DNA of 64,000 nt from Astrothelium macrocarpum (lineage: Eukaryota; Ascomycota; Dothideomycetes; Trypetheliales; Trypetheliaceae): contig JAGEMR010000106.1 in assembly GCA_021030915.1 (NCBI GenBank), positions 38,611 through 102,610 of the forward strand. The letters are read 5' to 3'. The position numbers and the translations under genes were made by a program. Shown here in pieces: positions 10,397 to 21,806 of the stretch (its first letter is position 1; each line of letters starts with the position of its first letter). Below the pieces are notes generated by a model that ran no database searches, was not told the origin of the DNA, and saw nothing but the letters and a program-made list of their open reading frames with translations.

Positions 10397-10993
10397 ATGT
10401 CAGGTAATACCACCCATCACCGGCATACATCCCCCCAATAGCTCTCCAAACTGACTTCTCGTCCGTCAGACCACGACGCAGACGGAGACTCCCACATGGC
10501 CTCTTCACCTGAGCCCGAGCTTGACACTGCTGAAGAGCTCGATGACGATATGTTCCCTGAATCCAGCCTCGATGCTCCTGCCCCCTCCACTCCGCGCCAA
10601 ACCTCATCGCATCTCCCCCCTCTATCCGAGTTCTCACCGCCCAACTCTCAACCGCGTACCACAGGCGGCGTATCTCTTTCCACTACTAGCAATAGCCGCG
10701 CTACAACCGCGCTCGATCTGCTAGGCAACTCCGCAGCAGCAGCCGCAACGACAAACGGCGCAGGTGCAAAAGGCGGCATGGCGACGAGCGTGACGGGCCA
10801 GCTCAAGGTGCACGAGCCGACGGGGTACCAGTGGGTACGGCCGGAAGACGAGCCCGGGTATGCGTGGCGCAACCGGAAGGCGCAGGAGGAGGCGATGAAG
10901 GCGCTGGATCAGATCGTGGATAAGGATAAGATGATTGGTGCGAGGTACGGGGATTTGTTACTGGAGCAGCAGACCGCAAGGGAGAAGGCATGA
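10397..10993 (+). CDS. Conserved-looking small acidic/Ala-rich protein, function unknown
   Basis: Exon 1 is only 7 nt (ATGTCAG, 10397-10403). A 66-bp intron (GTAATA donor, CTGAC branch, CAG acceptor) leads to exon 2 at 10470-10993. The product is 176 aa and begins MSDHDADGDSHMASS. The first two thirds are Pro/Ser/Ala-rich and probably disordered. The last third is compact and probably conserved: HEPTGYQWVRPEDEPGYAWR, followed by a Lys/Glu-rich amphipathic helix to the C-terminus. No signal peptide or membrane segment. I do not recognise the family. Starting at the downstream ATG at 10496 would give 165 aa; the 7-nt exon is preferred because the splice signals are ideal and extend the acidic N-terminus in frame. 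Confidence 0.75.
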
Positions 10994-11471
10994 AAAGACG
11001 AATGAGATTATTCGAAGATCGACATGAATACAACTGAGGAGCTTCATGAGCAAGGCGCGAGAGGGTCTAGACACGACATTGGCAACCTCAGTACCAGATA
11101 TCAGTGCGAAGGGATCACCCTTTTGGCGCCCTCTACAACCGGTAAGGATAATCTGAAATGAGTGCAGCAACCTTACAGGTGTAGTAACTGACTCTGCTCT
11201 TGAGATATGCGATGCGTAGATTCGCCAGACATGCGCCTAGATTTACGCACCATAGCTGGGTGGTACATCTCCGTGGCTCGCTTAAAAACTTGTACAATAT
11301 GACCAAATCTTCCAGCTGTAGATCGAGATCATCGAGCATTCTTCTAATCCTACCGAGATCTTACATCAATTGTGAAAATGGGTATATTGATGCGCGCTAT
11401 GTTTGTTGTTCCTCGGCCTAATCATTGCATTTCTATTGCTTACTGTTTTCTCATTTTGCTTGATTTCCAAG
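10994..11471. other. Intergenic between convergent genes
   Basis: About 480 bp between the stop codons of the unknown gene and TBCE. It should hold both 3' UTRs. No gene seen. Confidence 0.5.
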
Positions 11472-13475
11472 TCATATTAGTGAGTCCGAATGCCAAGTGG
11501 AGTCTCTAATCTCCACCCGAATTTTGGCCTCGTTACCCTCAATCCATGTTCCAATAGCCCTACTTCCAGCCACAACTACAACGTCTCTTCTCACCAACTC
11601 CATTTTACCCTGTTTTCCAACCTTAATATCGTCATCACCGTCATCATTATCGTCACTGTCGCTTTTGTCTTCACTCTCGACTGGGTCCCATTCATCTGTC
11701 TCCCAAATCAACTTAATCTTCATTGGTACTAACTTGAGTCTCTTCCCTACATAGCCCATGACGCTATAAACTTGCAAGCTCTTGGGTAGTTCCAGGGTAA
11801 AATTTTCTTCAACCGTTTTAAGCTGCTTTAGTGCTTGAGCCGCGACTCGGAAGTCGAGCTTCACCAAGCGAGCGGCCAGTGAATCAGGGTTAATGGCGGT
11901 TGGTTTGCGTCTCACCACCGGCTCTCCATATTCTTTGCAAAGATCCTCATAGCGCTCATGATTTCTGATGACAACTTCTTCCTGGTCTTCAGATGATGCA
12001 GCTATCTCTGCAGCAATTAGCGAGAGGTAGTAAGTTTCAGCATTTAGCCTGTCCTTTGCTGTGATCGGACTGAAGTTTAGACTTTCTAGTCGAGGTAGTC
12101 GAGCGATTGTGATCGCATAGCCATCATCAGCATTCATTGACTTTCCATCCGGTGCACAAGAATCCCGGAATAAGGGATTACCCGAAATACGTAAAGAGGT
12201 CATGCCAGGGAATACTTCGTGAAGAGCAGAAATAAACGACCAGCTAGAAATCTCGTTATGTGAAAGATCGATATTTGTAAGCGTGCGAGGGAAACGTATA
12301 ACAACGCGATCAACAGACGAAGTGTTCGATTCTTCCATGCGTCCGGCATCGCTAGTAATGTATTTGATTTTATTGCTTCGCAAATTTAGTCGCTGAAGGT
12401 TTGGCAGATTGGTCAATGGTTTGAGATCGACAAGTGCTTTAAAGTCATTTTCCTCCAGATCAATGATGTACAATGAGTACGGAGGCAGCGTTTGTGAAAC
12501 ACACGAGAGTTCATTGCAAGACGCAGCCAGCGTCGCAAGCTTCGGAAAGAATATGCATGTGAGGTTCGCCATTTCTTCCCACGTGAAAAGAGTATTGACT
12601 AGGCTCAGTTCGATGACTCTCTCAAGGCTTTCGCTGTCATTTTCTCTCATAAGCTCCGGTGTCGGAATGTCGAAACGATTGTCGCTGATAGAGCGAACTA
12701 AATATCAGCTCCAAAGTCTTATAAATCGGTGATGAGAATGCGAATTTTTCATACAGAATTGTACTTACTCCAATCTCAAACTCCTTAAATTTCGTAATTG
12801 AAGGCAAATGTAAGAAATTTCACTCCAGCTTTCGAATAGATTCCTACTCAAATCCAGTTCGGAGATGTTAGGACAGGTCTTCTCCAAATCTTCAGCTAAG
12901 ATGGCATATTCTTCCAAGCTCTTCTTCAAATGCCTTTCTCGAGCACATTGAGACATGCTCATACCATCGAGTATTACGATACGGAGTTCATGCAAGTCTG
13001 CTAGTTGCTGTCTAACTTTCTCGAACCCTACTTCTTCAGCTACCTTGCCACTGAATTTGACGGGTTTCTGCATAATGGCATCTCCACGCCCAGCTTCCAC
13101 ATGAGAAGCACCAGACATACCATTCTGCAGGCTTGCACCGTCCAACGCATACTTGGCATTCAAAGCTTCAAGGAAACTTCGCCGTTGATCTATTGGACGA
13201 ATTTGGCGGATAAAGGAACCAGCATTGGGATTCCTGCTGCGGCCTTTCTAGATGGTGCGATTAGAAGACTGATCCGGATATTGCGTGACGAGAAAGTAAT
13301 TACACTCAAAATATCTCACTCCTCCATGCTCTCCGGAATGCTTCCCTCTGCTAGCCTCATCCCACTCGACACCAAGCCATTGCCCCGTAGTCCCCTTGAC
13401 TGGTCCGATGTATCGTACCGTACAGATATGGCCATCATATGAAAGCCGCTGACCACTGTAAAAATTCTGCGCCAT
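11472..13475 (-). CDS. Tubulin-folding cofactor E (CAP-Gly and LRR protein)
   Basis: Three exons: 13475-13304, 13243-12769 and 12684-11472. Introns are 60 bp (GTAATT...AAG) and 84 bp (GTAAGT...CAG). The product is 619 aa. An N-terminal CAP-Gly domain spans about residues 5-70, with GTTGQWLGVEWD and GKHSGEHGGVRYFEC, completed across intron 1 by RSRNPNAGSFIRQIRP. The middle holds leucine-rich repeats (LRSLRLDDNRFD, LPNLQRLNLRSNKI, LTNIDLSHNEIS), and the C-terminus resembles the ubiquitin-like region of the family. TBCE (yeast Pac2) acts with cofactors C and D to assemble and recycle alpha/beta-tubulin dimers in the cytosol. The AAG acceptor of intron 1 is unusual but is the only one restoring the CAP-Gly consensus. 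The same window carries beta-tubulin and prefoldin 1, both in the same folding pathway. Confidence 0.92.
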
Positions 13476-13781
13476 CAACCGTGTCTTTCTGTTAACGTTC
13501 CTACCTTGTGCGAGTGCTTCGAGTTGCACGTTCAGCCCTATCGGGTATAATTCGGCATATTGACCGCAAAACAACCGTAAGAAAGTTTTTTGGTGAGTGC
13601 CGATGCCCTATACCACCAATCGCTGTCTCCGAAACCCCCGGAACATATCACAGCCATTGGGCAGAGAACCTGCCTTTTTCAATCACCACGAAGATACAAT
13701 CAATATAATCAGCGACCGTATATCTCTAGACTAGAAGATTTCTCTGCAGGACCCCAAGCCAACCCGGACGTTATTCCTGCT
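13476..13781. promoter_or_regulatory. Bidirectional promoter, TBCE / PRP11
   Basis: 306 bp between divergent start codons. No strong TATA element is seen. Confidence 0.45.
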
Positions 13782-14555
13782 ATGGATTATCAGGTAAATA
13801 TGTATTCTACCTAGTCTCCATTTACTTTCTAGCTAAAAGTTTTCCTCTAGAATCGCGCGGGCTCCAAGTTTGGCGGCGGTGGCGTGGCCTCTCAGTCCGC
13901 TACAAATGCAGATCGTCGTGAACGTCTCCGCAAGCTTGCGCTCGAAACCATAGATCTCGACAAAGACCCGTACTTCTTCAAGAACCATGTTGGGAGCTTC
14001 GAATGTCGTTTGTGTCTCACAGTACATCAGAATGATGGCTCTTACCTCGCCCACACACAAGGGCGCAAGCACCAAACAAACCTCGCGCGAAGAGCAGCAA
14101 GGGAGCAGAAGGAAGGCAAGGACAGGGAAGGCTTTGGAGTTGGTGGCGTTGGCCAAATTGCAGTAAAGAAGAACATGGTGAAAATTGGAAGGCCTGGATA
14201 CAAGATCACAAAAACGCGAGATCCTCTGACGAAACAGCAAGGATTCTTATTCCAACTGCTATTGTCAGAAATCACTGAAGGCGTAGTGCCGAGAATACGG
14301 TTCATGAGTGCATTCGAGCAAAAGATTGATGAACCCCCAGACAAGAATTTCCAGTACTTGCTCGTTGCAGCAGAGCCGTACGAAACATGTGGTTTTAAAA
14401 TTCAAGCACGAGAGGTGGACAAGAACCCGGAAAGGTTCTGGACGTGGTTTGACAAGGATGCCAAGGAATTCTGGATTAACATCATGTTCAAAACTGAGCG
14501 AGACGAGAGGTATAGCAACGTTCCTGGTCTGGCACCTGCAGGTCCTCGTAGATAG
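13782..14555 (+). CDS. PRP11: Splicing factor 3a subunit 2 (SF3a66 / Prp11)
   Basis: Exon 1 is 12 nt (MDYQ, 13782-13793). A 57-bp intron (GTAAAT...CTCTAG) is followed by exon 2 at 13851-14555. The product is 238 aa. The N-terminus MDYQNRAGSKFGGGGVAS is diagnostic of SF3A2. A matrin-type C2H2 zinc finger follows: FECRLC with Cys pair, then HTQGRKH with the His pair. The rest matches the conserved SF3A2 core (RPGYKITKTRDP, FQYLLVAAEPYETCGFKIQ, FWTWFDKDAKEFWINI). The protein is part of the U2 snRNP SF3a complex that helps tether U2 to the branch site. As in most fungi, it lacks the long Pro-rich tail of vertebrate SF3A2. Confidence 0.95.
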
Positions 14556-14996
14556 CATGTGCATTCTGTATAGACGCCGGGACGCGACTTACTCGTGCAT
14601 CCTTTCCACTATAGCGCGGCGTTTGGGTGGTCTCGAAAACTTTGAGAGCAGTAGATCGTGAAAATGTCAAAAATCATGAGACGTTTTCTCTCTCCAGATG
14701 ACCTCGTCTTTGATGCAATTGTATGGTTGGTCAAGCTAAAAGCACTTAACGCGTGTCAGCTCGCGTTGTTAGCGGGAAGCGCGTCCTTTTGGACCACCCC
14801 AACCGGGCGACCAGTAAGCTCTCCCCACCATGCCGCCTTTAGCCTCACGCACCCTTTGCAATTGCGACCCCACAATACTGAACTGTTAGGCAATTTCGTG
14901 TTCACGCACCGTACAAAACCCAATCGTATCCCTGAGTACCACCACCTCCCATACCCTAATCGCAACCACTCTACGCATCAATCTTGACTTACGACT
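14556..14996. other. Intergenic PRP11 / DPB4
   Basis: About 440 bp with the PRP11 3' UTR and DPB4 promoter. No gene seen. Confidence 0.5.
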
Positions 14997-16434
14997 ATGC
15001 CTGCCCGGAAGAGTCACGATGGCGAGGAAGGCGCTACTGGGAAAGAAGGGATAAGTGTTGAGGTATTTCTTTGGTCTTCTTTCTCTGCTTTCAGCGCTTC
15101 TTTTATCCTTTAGCAAAGCATAATGCACTACCAACTATGCTGGGCTTTTCCTTACAACGAAGATCGAGATGACATCTTGTCCTTCTCAACGCCAATCTTT
15201 TTGCGGAGTTTGGCAGTTTCCTTTCATCAAGATGTTCAAGAAAATATATCAGAAATCCGTAGATGTGCAAAAGCTCGGAAAATCCGATCTTTATTTTGGT
15301 CCTACTTGAATCTCCTCTCAGAAGAGAGGTTTGGCTGTGCACGAAGTGTCCAACAGTTCCGTCTACACAACATTTCTATCTCTGACGGACTGTGGACCCT
15401 TTCGTGGAGCCTGATACGTTGTTTGGCCTTGAAGTTTAGCTTTTCTATGACAAAAGACCCTTCTATGTGTTTCAATAAGGGTGAACTAACATGCACAACT
15501 CACAGGATCTATTACTTCCCCGTACCATGTGCCAGAGACTCGCCAAGGGCGTTCTACCGGCAAACACACAAATACACAAGGATGCGCTACTAGCTATGAG
15601 CAAGAGCGCAACGGTCTTCATAAATTACATTGGCATGCAGTACGCGATGAGATGACCTGTTCGGCTCAAAATGAGCTAACACAACTCCATAGCGCACAAG
15701 ACGCGGCCCAAGCCGCAGACAAGAGCACAATACGGCCAAAAGACGTCCTCGAGGCAGTCAAGGAGCTTGAATTTGACGATTTCATTCCACGGCTAGAAAT
15801 TGAGCTTGAGAGTATGTCACCAATGCATTTCTCTACTTTACCCCGAAACCCTTCCTTTCTCAACCTGGCAAAATCAGAAATACACCCCTTCCTAATCAAG
15901 AATCAGCTAACCACCGCCCGCGCAGAATACAACACCGAACAATGCAACAAACGCAACACCTACCGCCGCCAAAAACGTGAAGAAAAGGCAGCCGCTGACG
16001 TAAAAGCCGCTACGCAGGCAGCCATGAGCGCCTCCGAAGCATCACGCGCTGCCGCCGCTGCTGCCGTAGATTCTACCACCAACGGTGACAATGCTGGCGA
16101 TACCTCACAAAGCCTCGTCGCAGACGATGGGGCTGTTGAAGGGAACGATAGACCACCAAGCAAGAAGGTGAGAGTCGATGGGACGAATGGGACAGGGGTG
16201 CCGGCAGTATCTGCTCTGGAAGATGAAGAAGTGGGCGGAGTGGGGGACGAGGACGAGGGTGATGGGAACGAGGATGAAGACGAGGGCGAGGACGAGGGTG
16301 AAGAGGGCGATGAGGTTGAGGAAGAAAGTGATGCGCCGGCTGGAGAGGAAGCTATGGAAGAGGACCCGCTGGAAGAGGTGGAAAGGGAAGAAGATGACGA
16401 AGATGATGTGTTGGATGGAGACGAGAGTGACTGA
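14997..16434 (+). CDS. DPB4: DNA polymerase epsilon subunit D, histone-fold protein Dpb4
   Basis: Four exons: 14997-15062, 15506-15639, 15693-15811 and 15926-16434. Introns are 443, 53 and 114 bp. The product is 275 aa. The histone fold runs from EDLLLPRTMCQRLAKGVLP through IHKDALLAMSKSATVFINYI to IRPKDVLEAVKELEFDDFIP, typical of Dpb4/POLE3. A coiled YNTEQCNKRNTYRRQKREEK segment follows, then an Ala-rich linker, a short KKVRVDG patch suitable for nuclear import, and a very long Asp/Glu tail. Dpb4 pairs with Dpb3 in Pol epsilon and is also found in ISWI-type chromatin remodellers, binding double-stranded DNA and histones. The first intron is very long for this window. The third intron is a multiple of three without a stop, so its removal rests on splice signals and family alignment. 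Confidence 0.88.
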
Positions 16435-18785
16435 TACGTATCTGGAAGATAGCTTAATGCAGCAGTGATGATGCTCGTGTAGGGAATGATTGGATACCAA
16501 ATGAAATTTGCAGAGCAATTGCATGGAATGGGTCATCGGGTGTTGAGATCGATCTTAGGGTTGAGCAGATCTGTCTGTTGTCAGTAACTGCATGCTATGG
16601 TGCTTGGCGTGCTCAATGATTGTCTTTTATGCATAAAAACAGCTAACTATCCTGACAAAGCTAATTAAAGTACTCTGAACAGGACATGATAAAGTATGAC
16701 GCTTGAAATTACGATTCGGTAAAATTGGTGTTCATAGGAGAGATCGTATAAGAACCATCTAGTCTAAACAGACGAGCTTCACTTTACGGCTGCCACATTA
16801 ACTCTGGGAGCATCAGCTATTGGTAAAGAAACTTTTGTGCTTCTGCAAACGACAAATAATTTGCCGCCCTTTCTGAAAGAGCCACAAGCAGACGTCCTCT
16901 TCCTCATTCACATGCATTGGCGAGCTTCATGCGGTTCTCAAACAAGCAACTCCTATCAGTAGTGGCGTTTGTTGGCTGTTTGCTTCGTCCTGTAGGATTC
17001 TGGCCTCGTCTGCGGCGTCTTGCTTTGTAAGCACCGTGTCAATCCAGGATCTGCCACACAGGACTAAGTTTCCAGTACCAACCAACGAATCCTGTTTTTG
17101 TGAAAGTCCTACTCGCTACTTTCCAGAATGTTGCTCGTGCCGAATTTCCAGTGATGAAGCTAGTGCACATGTGATGAAAAGCTGGCTTCATAGTCTGAGC
17201 CTGCTACCGTCTCCTTCGATACTGCGAGCGCAACAACAGTCTTTCGGCAACGGAGGTATAAAGGAAGAATAGCATTTCCTTGATGACATGTTTTATGGAT
17301 GTAATTGAAAAATTGATGATGTGACGTAAAATGGATATGCACAAAATGTGAGACGAGGTGAGATAAGAGTAAGGCGAGACTGAGATGAGAACAAGATTGA
17401 GAGATGAGAGTCACCTAGCAAATTCCTCGTTTGGTCGAGAGACCTTTCAATGGGCCACCAGCCCTAAAATGCCGAAAATCGTGAGCTGAGCTCTACCTTT
17501 TTAGTTACATACGTGAAAGGATGGTAATCGATAGCTGTTATTGGTAGCAATTCTCCTCATATCCAGGTATGACGGTATTTTAGGGACTGGCGTTTGGGGC
17601 GGATGGATGTGTTCTGTTTTGTTGATTTAGCGAAGCTCAAATAACATATGAGAGTAAACTGTGTAGAAGTTTCCGTCCAAGTGCCGTAATAGCCACGGCA
17701 GCAGACCCATCGTAGTTATCCACAGGCTAGGACCAGCAAGGCAATCCCATCCAGAGATTCTCAGGCTCCAAGTTAGCCAATTCCTTCTCAATATAATTCT
17801 GATGATCATGGCCGTGTATGGGCAAGCAAAAACCGTTCGCTAGAAGTTCGCTAGAAGGGTTTTGGTGGCAGTAGCGCGATCCAACCAGGAGACCCTGTAG
17901 GAGGCCTTAACCGATCGCAAGTTCTCAGCTCGATACATTCAACTTTCTTCTTTCGGGTCGGCTTGCTCCATCACAATGTGGCACGTAAAAATGTAAGAAA
18001 TGTAATGCTCGGAAAGTCGGCTCAACGCCTCTCCGGCGGCACGAACTTACAGAGTACAGAATACAGAGTATCTTATACATTCGCTCTCCACAGCACCTTC
18101 CATGCGTGTTGCATTAGCAGATGCGGAGACCCCCAAGAAAACCACGGTGACCGACGTCAGTCGAAGGATTGGGATTGGCAGTGGCTGAAACCTGCCTCCT
18201 TTTCCGAAGACTAGTTTGAAGAACTAACGCTTCTTTTTGGTGCACCGACCGCTCACGATTCATGCACCCTTATCATTAATTTTCCGCCCACGTCCTATTA
18301 CCAACTAGTGGTCTGTGTCGGTATGTCTGTGATTCGGTGGTCCCAGAGCTTTGTCCTGGCCCAATGGCACCGGTGCTAAGTCCACGCCACGGGCCGGGAC
18401 CTTTCGGCTGGGTATTCGATACAAAGGCAAAGATCGCCTTTTTATTTGCTGGAGACCGGCTGTCCAGGTTGCTGTGCACGGCAGGTCCACAAAAAACGCC
18501 ATTTCCATGTGCGCGAACACGGGGAGTGGCGTCTAACCTAATCTCGTTCTTCTGCACTTTTCAACTTCTTCCTCCTTCTATCGTGTCTTTAGCCAGGTTG
18601 CCGAGGAGAACATTTTATTATCTCCAGACTAAACTGTGATTATGTGAAAATTTTGCTTGCTGCCCTAATTGACGTATACTGGACCCTTTTCACGTATTTA
18701 GGGAAAAGAAATAAAAAAAAAACCAACAATACCGTGTCTTCTTTAGGCAGGGCTGTACCATTACATCGCATTCCCATGAACAAAA
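16435..18785. other. 2.35-kb intergenic region upstream of NCS1 permease
   Basis: No supported gene. Open frames of 60-100 codons overlap on both strands without domain signals. The right part should hold the permease promoter. One CTTATC (GATAAG on the other strand) at 18269-18274 could be a GATA-factor (AreA-type nitrogen) site, but a single copy is weak evidence. Confidence 0.4.
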
Positions 18786-20741
18786 ATGGATAAAGTACAA
18801 GCTTTCCACCAGCAGATTAAATTAGAACCTGAACCTACTTCATTCACCTACGAAGCTACTGGTCATCCGTCACAATGGAGTAACAAGGATTTGGATCCCG
18901 TGCCGCAAGAGCGCAGGAAATGGGAGTGGTATCACGGTATTGCATATTCTTTCATTTAGCTCCCCGACTCTGATAGGTTTACTTCACTCTGAACCCTGGC
19001 CTTTGCTTATTAGAACTCGGATGAATCAATTGATCGATCAGAGACTAATGATACCTCACAACAGTTGGTGGATTCTGGATTGCTGAAGGCTTCAACGCAG
19101 CATTCATGGAAGTACCCAGCAGCGCTGTTGCACTTGGCTTAAACCCTGGACTAGCTATAGTGGCATGTTTGATTGGCAATATCATGGTTGCAGTTCCAGT
19201 AGCTGCGAATGGATACATTGGAAGTAAATGGGGACTCAATTTCCCAGCTTTGGCTAGAGCGTAAGTACCTATGCCTCCTTTGAGTAAGGGTTTCTCCTAT
19301 ACCTAGCAAACAAACAGACTCTTTGATGTCATTCTTGAAAAAATTTGCCAATGTGTTTATGACTATTAGACTAATGCTTTTTAGACCTTTTGGCATGATC
19401 GGTGCCTACCTTGCAATGATCATCCGTGGTATCGTTTGCGTCATTTATTATGGTGTACAAGCCTCCTTGGGCGGAATGGCTATTCAAGCAATGATCGAAG
19501 CCATTTGGCCATCATTCAAGAGCTGGCATATCAATGCTCTCCCTGCCAGTGCTGGCATAACTGCACCCGGCATTCTCTCCTTTGCCATATTCTGGATCTT
19601 CTCTCTACCGTTGCTTTGGCTTTCTATTCCGGCTTTACGGTGGGTCTTTATTGTAAAAATCGTCTTGATGCCCTTTTTCTGGGTCGCTTTATTCACCTGG
19701 GCTGTAACTGCGGCACATGGTTGGGGGCCGCTCTTCTCAATACCAAGTACGGTTGAGCAGACATCGGGATGGACGCTAGGATATGCATTTTGCTACACCA
19801 TAACAGCGACTATTGGAGGAAATGCAACCTTTGCTGTAAACATCCCTGACATAACCCGCTATGCACATAACCGTAAGCACGCCTGGCAGACCCAGGCCAT
19901 TGCTCTCCCCGTCTTTATAACCCTTACCGAACTCCTCGGCGTCGTTTTTGCCGCATCCTCCCAAGTCATCTATGGTCAGGTGCTCTGGAATCCACTAAGT
20001 GTCATCCTCCTCTGGAACAACCGTGCCGCCAAATTCTTTGCGGGCTTGCTGTTCGCCTTCGCCAACATCGCCACCAACGTGTCTGGCAATTCTGTTCCCT
20101 TCGCCAACGATCTTACAGGTCTGTTCCCAGGCTACATCAACATCCGACGCGGTCAAATCATCTGTGCCGTCCTTGCCTTCGCCATCTGCCCGTGGCTTAT
20201 CGAGGCTAAAGCGGCACGATTCCTGGCCTTTCTCAACGGCTATTCCGTGTTTCTGGGCCCCATTGTGGGCATCCTTCTCGTCGATTACTTTGTCGTTCGT
20301 CGAGGCCGCGGTCTCCATGTCTTCAAGCTCTATCAGCCCCACAACGAGCTATATTGGTATACCGGTGGCGTGAATTTCCGTGCCATCGCCGCGCTTGTTA
20401 TCGGTATTGTACCTCTGATTCCAGGGCTCATCGGTCAGGTCAATCCTGCTGCTACAAAAGGCATTGGTCGAGGCATCCTCAACTTTTATAGTATGGCATG
20501 GTTGGATGGCGTCGTGATTGCAGGTTTAAGCTACTACCTACTGTTCCTCGCGTTTCCATTTCCAATTGGGGATGCGGAGGAGCCAAGGAGATATCTCGAG
20601 GAATATGATGCGAGGGCTCAGCAGCAAGAGGAGCTGATTGGAGTACACGGCAGTCCGGGAAGTGGCAGCGGAAGTGGGAGCAGGAGTGGAATCTCTGCGG
20701 ATGAGAAGATGGGAGTGACGAGAGAAACCAATGCAGTCTGA
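18786..20741 (+). CDS. NCS1 family nucleobase/allantoin-type permease (Fur subfamily)
   Basis: Three exons: 18786-18936, 19065-19260 and 19385-20741. Introns are 128 and 124 bp. The product is 567 aa. It is a polytopic membrane protein with about 12 hydrophobic segments. Family marks include VGGFWIAEGFNAAFMEVPSS near helix 1, the MIGAYLAMIIRG segment, NIPDITRYA after helix 5-6, and NSVPFANDLTGLFPGYINIR with RRGQIIC in the C-terminal half. These are hallmarks of the fungal Fur group of proton symporters for uracil, allantoin, uridine and related compounds. The cytoplasmic tail is Gly/Ser-rich with Lys, suited to ubiquitin-dependent turnover. The exact substrate cannot be read from sequence. 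Residues of the FGM segment are completed across intron 2, whose CTAAT branch site lies just before the TTTAG acceptor. Confidence 0.9.
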
Positions 20742-21170
20742 ATCTGCGTAATATATCACTCTTCATTCGTTTTTTTTTCTCTTTTTGTTGAGCAGCGTTG
20801 GCGTACCGTATCGGGATATGGATACATTTGGTTGGAATCTATGTTAAGATATAGACGTCTACATATTTACACATGGCCATTTGGCCTCGAAATCTGATTC
20901 GACGATTTAGTTTGACACGACTGCTTCCCCGTAGCCCATGTCATTCGTGCATCTAATGTAAATTTAGATGTCATCTCTGGTAAGCTCATCTCTGAACACT
21001 AAATCGGCCTATTGACGTGAGGATTCTTCACATCCTCTCATCTCCATGTCTTTTCAAAGACTTTTGGTCGATCGTCATCATACAAACGCAATCCCTTCCC
21101 AAACAACAATCCCAAACCCACCACAAATCCCATCATCCACATCCCACCATCCACGTCCAACCCACCACCA
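20742..21170. other. Intergenic between convergent permease and HIT genes
   Basis: About 430 bp, largely 3' UTR space, with a T-rich run near 20770. No gene seen. Confidence 0.5.
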
Positions 21171-21806
21171 TCACAACTTCTCCTTCCCCCATTCCCTTCC
21201 CATCCTCTCCAACTCCCCCCTCAACACCTTCCTCATCCCCTCCACCATCTTCTCCCCCTCGCCCTCATCAAACTCCTCCCTCCGCGGCCCCCGCCACGCC
21301 CTCCCCTCCCCCTTCACCTCCTCCCCTCCCTTGATCCCCCCCCTAGGCACAACATGCAAATGCACATGCCCCACCGTCTGGCCCGCCAACGCCCCGTTAT
21401 TCCCCACGAGATTCCACGCCTCCGCGCCCACGGCCTCGCACACGACGCGCGCCAGCACGGGAAGCCAGCGGCCCAGCTCGGCGGCGGTGCCGGCGGGACA
21501 CTCCGAGAGCGTCGCGTGGTGCGTGCGTGGGATGAGCAGTAGATGGCCGGGCACTAGTCGGTAGGTGTCGAGGAAGGCGAGCACGTGCGGGGTGCTGAGC
21601 AGAGTGTGGTTTTGGAAGGGGAGTGCAGGGGAGAGGGAGGTGGTTTGGGGGGTGATCCAGGAGGGCGAGGGAGTGGCGGAAGTGGGTGGTGGGTGGGCGG
21701 CGGCGATGAGGCAGAATTGGCAGGGCGAGGTGTACCGGCGGTCTGTTTCGGGGTCCGGGGGAGAAGGGTCTTCGAGGGTTGTGGATGGGGTTTGGGAGAG
21801 AGGCAT
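21171..21806 (-). CDS. HIT-family nucleotide hydrolase/transferase-like protein
   Basis: Single exon, 211 aa. The catalytic histidine triad is intact: GHVHLHVVPR with His147, His149 and His151. Upstream are the usual HIT elements, RLVPGHLLLIPRTHH and WNLVGNNGALAGQTV. A C-x-x-C (CQFC) near residue 29 could bind zinc. HIT proteins act on nucleotide phosphoramidates, adenylates or dinucleoside polyphosphates; the branch here is not determined. A C-terminal extension of about 50 residues is rich in Gly/Glu/Arg. Codon use is strongly G+C-biased, which also creates long shadow frames on both strands. Confidence 0.88.
   Translation of the reverse strand: MPLSQTPSTTLEDPSPPDPETDRRYTSPCQFCLIAAAHPPPTSATPSPSWITPQTTSLSPALPFQNHTLLSTPHVLAFLDTYRLVPGHLLLIPRTHHATLSECPAGTAAELGRWLPVLARVVCEAVGAEAWNLVGNNGALAGQTVGHVHLHVVPRGGIKGGEEVKGEGRAWRGPRREEFDEGEGEKMVEGMRKVLRGELERMGREWGKEKL

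Noticed and set aside
15123..15593. 156-codon plus frame in DPB4 intron 1
   Set aside because: No recognisable domain, and its end overlaps the histone-fold exon in a different frame. Kept only as an observation.
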